Shown here in pieces: positions 59,881 through 64,000 of a stretch of 64,000 bases of DNA. The translations under genes and the position numbers were made by a program. The notes under the pieces are model-generated. The model had not been told where the DNA came from, searched no databases, and saw nothing but the letters and a program-made list of their open reading frames with translations. Position 1 is the stretch's first letter; every line of letters begins with the position of its first letter. The stretch covers positions 682,001 to 746,000 of the forward strand of contig JBKBHA010000001.1 in NCBI GenBank assembly GCA_046297935.1. Direction: 5' to 3'. This DNA is from CAYMZZ01 sp046297935 (lineage in GTDB: Bacteria; Bacteroidota; Bacteroidia; Chitinophagales; Chitinophagaceae).

Positions 59881-60900
59881 ATGAAAAGAATTCTTTTCGC
59901 CTTTCTCATATCAGTAGCTGGTATTATGGCTGTTTCGGCTCAACAGGGAGCCGACAACCGCCAACAGCTTAGAATAGTGGATACGTTGACGCGTCAGGAA
60001 AAAGCGAACCGTATGCCGGTACTGCTGAAATCTGAATTTGATTCATTGGTTGCCTTGCATATGGCCAGTCTGCCCAAGGAGCCTGTACAACAGCCGGTAA
60101 TTGAGCAGGCAGACACCGGCAGTTGGCCATGGATAGCCGGCGCAGCTGGCCTGATAGCACTGCTGGCCTTGGTATTGTTGGGAGCAACGCAGCGCAGATC
60201 CGGATTGATACTGGAAGAGTTGCGGGATGAAGTGAAAAGCCTGCGTGCGCAAATGAATCAGGCAGCCACCACAACGGCCAAAGAAGTTTCTGGGCGCAAG
60301 AAATCTGCCGCGGCTGTCGAGGCAGAAGTAAAGGAACTAAGGGAGGAATTAAAGAAGATCGCTAAAGAAAATGAGGGTTTGGAAACGATGCTGGAGCAGT
60401 ACCGCCATGTGAAACAGGAGTACGAAGGGTTAAAGCAACAGATGCTCGATGCTTATAAGGTTCGGTTTTACCCCGGATTTGAGCAGGAGAGTTCAGAGTC
60501 GGATGTGTTGAAACAGCTGGTTCGCACCGAACGTTCTGTCGCGTACTATGCCTATGAGAAATTTCTACGTCCATTGATACAACTTACAGACGCCAACAAA
60601 AACCATCCTGCCAAGGCGAGCGAGGAAGATGCAAAGCGCATGGCGGACTATCTGCTTTCGCTCGGTCTGTTGTATTCCGAGTACCTCTATTTGAGAATTG
60701 CTGATCTGTCGGTAGGAGGAAAGATGGTGGAAAGAGTTGGCAGTCTTCAACGGATGAATGGCATTGACAAGTCGCTTCTGCGCGAGCTAAACCTGGAACA
60801 TGGAAGCCGGGCGCTGGTACTTCGGATGGCACTGGACAAAATGGGAATAGGTCAGTTAAGCTATCCGGTTTTCGACGAAACGAATCTGAACCTCAGCTAA
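59881..60900 (+). CDS. Membrane-anchored coiled-coil protein of the cluster
   Basis: The product is 339 residues from the ATG at 59881 (MKRILFAFLISVAGIMAVSA, a signal peptide). An ATG at 59866, directly abutting the ATPase stop, would add five residues. After a short periplasmic segment of about 60 residues there is one transmembrane helix (residues about 82-102). A charged coiled coil follows (about 108-185, EELRDEVKSLRAQM and EVKELREELKKIAKENEGLE). A helical C-terminal domain of about 150 residues completes the cytoplasmic part, facing the ATPase. The topology suits a tether between the Hsp70-like ATPase and the membrane. The family was not recognised. Confidence 0.75.
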   Translation: MKRILFAFLISVAGIMAVSAQQGADNRQQLRIVDTLTRQEKANRMPVLLKSEFDSLVALHMASLPKEPVQQPVIEQADTGSWPWIAGAAGLIALLALVLLGATQRRSGLILEELRDEVKSLRAQMNQAATTTAKEVSGRKKSAAAVEAEVKELREELKKIAKENEGLETMLEQYRHVKQEYEGLKQQMLDAYKVRFYPGFEQESSESDVLKQLVRTERSVAYYAYEKFLRPLIQLTDANKNHPAKASEEDAKRMADYLLSLGLLYSEYLYLRIADLSVGGKMVERVGSLQRMNGIDKSLLRELNLEHGSRALVLRMALDKMGIGQLSYPVFDETNLNLS

Positions 60901-60904
60901 AATT

Positions 60905-63900
60905 ATGTGGCCATTCATTACCAGCCTCAGCTTCCTGTATACGCTCACAGGACTGGCAGTACTATGGTTTGCCTTTTTTCAATACCGCGATTTTAAGGCA
61001 GGTCGCGTTCGAAAATGGCGATTCATTGCGCTTTTTGTGACCATCTCGGTTGCCTGTTTGAGTTTTCTCTGGATTCATTTTCATGCGCCGTTGTCACTCC
61101 GCACTTATAGTAATCTGGAACATCATTTTCTTGAACATTCCGGATTTATTGTGAAGAAGAAAATGATGTTGGGCGGCGCCGACACAGCCAACATGGCTTC
61201 GGCTCCTTACAATGAATTCTGGCTGGAGCCTAAGGGAGATCAATTAGCTGTTAGATCAACCTATCAGGAAGAACCCGCGTATGCAGGGAGAGCAGGCGAG
61301 TTTCAACTGTTGTCGAAATCGTACCCGGCTATTGGACATCGATTTGGCCTGGTCCGCGGAAATTTGAAACTGGAAATTAAGTGCCTCAGTGACGATCAGT
61401 TTGAACTCCTGCTGAACAATGCCAGCTTCAGCCGTCAGCAGCTTATTCGCCGTGGCATCAGAGTCTGGGACCTGTTTCGTTCTGACAGCAGTTTTGCCAA
61501 CGAAGCGTGGATAAACGATCTGGCTGTCTCCGATGCGCTGCGGCACACATACATACTACGGAATGAAATTGGAAAGGAGGGAAAGGGTGCGCTTGTGTTT
61601 TTTGGCTCTGACAAGCTGATAAAGAACGGATTTCAATTAACCATTGACGGCACTCCGATAAGTCAAAGTGACTTGCATTTTTCAAAAGATCTGGAAGCAG
61701 GGGATTTTTTTGCCTGGGGTATTTCATTTCCTGATAATAACAGGAACCAGTTTCGGGTGGCACGCACAGGACAGCGGTGGCAGTTGCTTCACCGGTACCC
61801 CACTTCCTATCCATTGTCGGAAGATGGAGGCATGAAGGATGGGCCACATACAGTGACCAAGTTTTTGATAAGCGATGGTGATCAGTTGAAACATTTTTCC
61901 GGCATATTTCGGGAAGGGTTTTTATTCTCTGCTCCGGATAATCGTCAGCAAACTGGTTTTGTTTCCCTCTTGCTGCAATATCAAATGGGTCGGCACGATG
62001 AGCCCCTACAACTAAAGACAAGCTTGTTTGGACAGCAGGGGGCGGGCAGGACATGGCGTGGCGATAGCTTAGTATTAGCGTCGCAAGACGGGGCCATTGA
62101 TTGGATATTCCGTGTCAGAAATAGTTTTGACTGGCAGCTGGGTGGCAGTACCTGGAGCCAGGGCAAATGGCAGTTATTTATTTTTGGCAGCTTGTTTTTT
62201 TTCATTGCGATTGTTGTACTCAATTCAATTCTGAGCCGACCGGATCAGCAGAATATGGTTACGCAGATTCTGGCCGGTATTGTATTGGTGTTTTTAACAA
62301 CCAGGTTTTTTCTTTACTGGCGCTACAAGAGCTTCCCTCCCTTCGAGGGGCTCGACCTTCCGTCGGAGCAGCAATTGAATAGCAGCGGCAACTTTCTCGT
62401 CATCGTAGCAGCAACGCTGGGGCTCTCGTTGATCTTTGGAACAAGGATTTGGGAGTGGATCAGACAAAAGGCCGGTCTGCGGCAACTTCAATTGTTTTCT
62501 GATAGGCAAAGCGGGCGGTTAGCTGCAACTAATACTGGCTGGACACGATTACTTGAGCGTCCCCTGACATTTTTTGCCGCATGGTTTGGGCTGCTGGGCA
62601 GTGCTGCCGTTATATCGATATTGGGCGGTTCTGCCGGAGCTGTCAATCGCCATCTTGCCATTGTGCTGATCATTTTCTATTTTGTCTTTTTATATTGGTC
62701 CTACCGCTTTTCGCCACTGATGGCCGATCAGCAAAGGGCCTGGTGGAAGCTAAAAACCCATCGCTGGTCGCAGATGATCATCAGCAATCCGGTAAAGGTT
62801 TTGTTATCACTTAGCCTGCTTGCATTGTTCGGATGGATCGATATCGGATTCGCCATAGTATTTTTAAATTTCCTGTTATTTCATGAGGCTTTTCTCTGTA
62901 TCAATTACGCCATAGGGGGGCTTTCGGCAGGCAGTAGCCGTAATGCGCGCGCTATGGCGTGGCTGGGTGGAATATATCTGACTTTGTTTGTCCTCAATTT
63001 ATTGTTTGCGCCCTATCTATTTGGTTTTTTGCTGCAGATGCCGGACTGGTTGTATATCGTCTTGTTTGCATTCGGCGGCGCCTTTTTGGTTTTAATTGGC
63101 ATTCGTTTGCAGCCCTTTCAAACTAAATCATCCTGGAAGTGGGTGTTGTTGGTGTCGGCCATATTTTCACTTGTTGCGATGTTTGTTTTTCCTAAGGAAA
63201 AATTACTGGAAAAAGCGGCCAGCACGCAGTATCGTATCAATGTGCTTACGCAGCCGGTAGACGAAGCGCTCACGGCGGCATACAGTCGCGGTGCCAACTA
63301 CGTGCCGGTAATAAGGGCCGCGCAGAACCAATGGTTCATCAACACATTTGTAGAAGGGGCACATAATCCTGCGGCCGACGGTGTTGCATTCAGGCTGTTA
63401 CCACACTCGCCGCAGAGCAAGGGTGCCAGATACAATGCGCAAGCCACTGATCTGGTTTCGAGCCGTTTTTTGCTGGGTGAACATGGTAGAGCGGCCATTT
63501 TTCTGTACGTGTGTCTTCTCTTGCTACCCGCTATTGTGCTCGGTTCATTTTACCAGCTATATCCCGATTTTACCAACCGGATAAATCGGTCCTACGCCAC
63601 AGCCACTGCCGGATTTGCCATTCTGAATTATTTGTTGGTGACAGCCCTTATGGTTGTGCTCGCAGCTACAGGCAGATATATTTTTTTCGGACAGGATTTG
63701 CCTTTTGCGAGTATTCTGAGTAAACAGTCTATTATCTTTCCGGTAGCGTTACTGATATTGTTGTTGTTGTTGTTTCGAAGTTTGCAGGCAGAACGATTTG
63801 CCAATAGGCGCAAGTGGTTGCCAGGTATTTCAGTGATGCTGCTGTTGTTTGTGTTGTTGTTTTTTGTGCAACCTCCATTTAACCGGCAAAAGGAATTTAC

Positions 63901-64000
63901 AGTGCCTGGCCTGGCTAATTCGCTCGAAACATTTGTGGCCACGCGTTTGCAGCCGCTTCTCGACCATTTTGACACAGCTGCTGCAACCCGCCGTCTGCCG
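60905..64000 (+). CDS. Giant polytopic membrane protein with SEDS (FtsW/RodA)-like C-terminal region, partial
   Basis: The frame is open from the ATG at 60905 to the window end (at least 1032 codons, no stop), so the gene is cut by the window. Two N-terminal helices are followed by about 340 residues of soluble, probably periplasmic, sequence. At least ten further helices follow. Near the end, residues about 840-870 read QATDLVSSRFLLGEHGRAAI, recalling the TDFIFAVIGEELG segment of FtsW/RodA. About 75 residues later ATGRYIFFGQDLPFASILSK recalls the TGIPLPFISYGGSS motif. A degenerate SEDS glycosyltransferase-like core is therefore suspected. It is four bases after the coiled-coil gene, clearly the same operon. 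The SEDS assignment is by eye. Confidence 0.7.
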   Translation, partial: MWPFITSLSFLYTLTGLAVLWFAFFQYRDFKAGRVRKWRFIALFVTISVACLSFLWIHFHAPLSLRTYSNLEHHFLEHSGFIVKKKMMLGGADTANMASAPYNEFWLEPKGDQLAVRSTYQEEPAYAGRAGEFQLLSKSYPAIGHRFGLVRGNLKLEIKCLSDDQFELLLNNASFSRQQLIRRGIRVWDLFRSDSSFANEAWINDLAVSDALRHTYILRNEIGKEGKGALVFFGSDKLIKNGFQLTIDGTPISQSDLHFSKDLEAGDFFAWGISFPDNNRNQFRVARTGQRWQLLHRYPTSYPLSEDGGMKDGPHTVTKFLISDGDQLKHFSGIFREGFLFSAPDNRQQTGFVSLLLQYQMGRHDEPLQLKTSLFGQQGAGRTWRGDSLVLASQDGAIDWIFRVRNSFDWQLGGSTWSQGKWQLFIFGSLFFFIAIVVLNSILSRPDQQNMVTQILAGIVLVFLTTRFFLYWRYKSFPPFEGLDLPSEQQLNSSGNFLVIVAATLGLSLIFGTRIWEWIRQKAGLRQLQLFSDRQSGRLAATNTGWTRLLERPLTFFAAWFGLLGSAAVISILGGSAGAVNRHLAIVLIIFYFVFLYWSYRFSPLMADQQRAWWKLKTHRWSQMIISNPVKVLLSLSLLALFGWIDIGFAIVFLNFLLFHEAFLCINYAIGGLSAGSSRNARAMAWLGGIYLTLFVLNLLFAPYLFGFLLQMPDWLYIVLFAFGGAFLVLIGIRLQPFQTKSSWKWVLLVSAIFSLVAMFVFPKEKLLEKAASTQYRINVLTQPVDEALTAAYSRGANYVPVIRAAQNQWFINTFVEGAHNPAADGVAFRLLPHSPQSKGARYNAQATDLVSSRFLLGEHGRAAIFLYVCLLLLPAIVLGSFYQLYPDFTNRINRSYATATAGFAILNYLLVTALMVVLAATGRYIFFGQDLPFASILSKQSIIFPVALLILLLLLFRSLQAERFANRRKWLPGISVMLLLFVLLFFVQPPFNRQKEFTVPGLANSLETFVATRLQPLLDHFDTAAATRRLP

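Overview
The window is chromosomal DNA of a member of the Bacteroidota, most likely of the Chitinophagaceae/Chitinophagales. The evidence is a SusC/SusD pair with a DUF1735 lipoprotein, an L25/Ctc ribosomal protein behind prs, a fused branched-chain 2-oxoacid dehydrogenase E1, arrays of roughly 800-residue MacB/FtsX permeases, a NUDIX-type AraR-like regulator beside a GH51 arabinofuranosidase, weak Shine-Dalgarno sequences and several matches to the Bacteroidota -7 promoter box TAnnTTTG. No phage, integrase, transposase, CRISPR or rRNA was seen.

Layout. 1-6.5 kb: one giant exported alpha-2-macroglobulin-like protein with a TonB-plug-like insertion. 6.5-8.1 kb (minus): folD-queE. 8.2-11.1 kb: two exported, probably outer-membrane barrel proteins, the second with a helix-hairpin-helix N-terminus. 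11.2-17.0 kb: SusC-SusD-DUF1735 operon closed by a strong terminator. 17.0-22.1 kb: housekeeping (DUF3467, radC, prs, rplY, pth, an FAH-family hydrolase) with two heptamer repeat arrays. 22.2-24.3 kb: fused E1 dehydrogenase. 24.3-27.0 kb (minus): NtrC-type regulator and histidine kinase. 27.2-48.2 kb: a 21-kb export locus on the plus strand with one HlyD-type adaptor, two MacB/LolD-type ATPases, six large FtsX-type permeases, a TolC-type channel, a tiny exported protein and an inserted AT-rich serine hydrolase. The divergent two-component system and a sigma-54-like site upstream suggest how it is switched on. 48.4-50.8 kb: divergent NUDIX regulator and GH51 arabinofuranosidase around a perfect 29-bp inverted repeat. 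50.8-53.3 kb: HAD hydrolase and DUF885 protein. 53.3-54.5 kb: satellite of heptamers plus eight degenerate tRNA-Met copies, ending at an intact tRNA-Met. 54.6-56.4 kb: GNAT acetyltransferase and PLP aminotransferase. 56.6-64.0 kb: four co-directional genes encoding a membrane protein, an Hsp70/actin-fold ATPase, a membrane-anchored coiled-coil protein and a giant polytopic protein whose C-terminal part resembles FtsW/RodA (SEDS). The last gene runs off the window.

Most notable: the right-edge cluster is the best candidate for an undescribed envelope or cytoskeletal system. The tRNA-Met-derived satellite is the most unusual non-coding structure. All three heptamer arrays begin at or within a few bases of a gene's stop codon, in that gene's sense orientation. 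Start sites were moved inside several longer open frames where signal peptides or family alignment required it. No database search was possible, so family names rest on recognised motifs.
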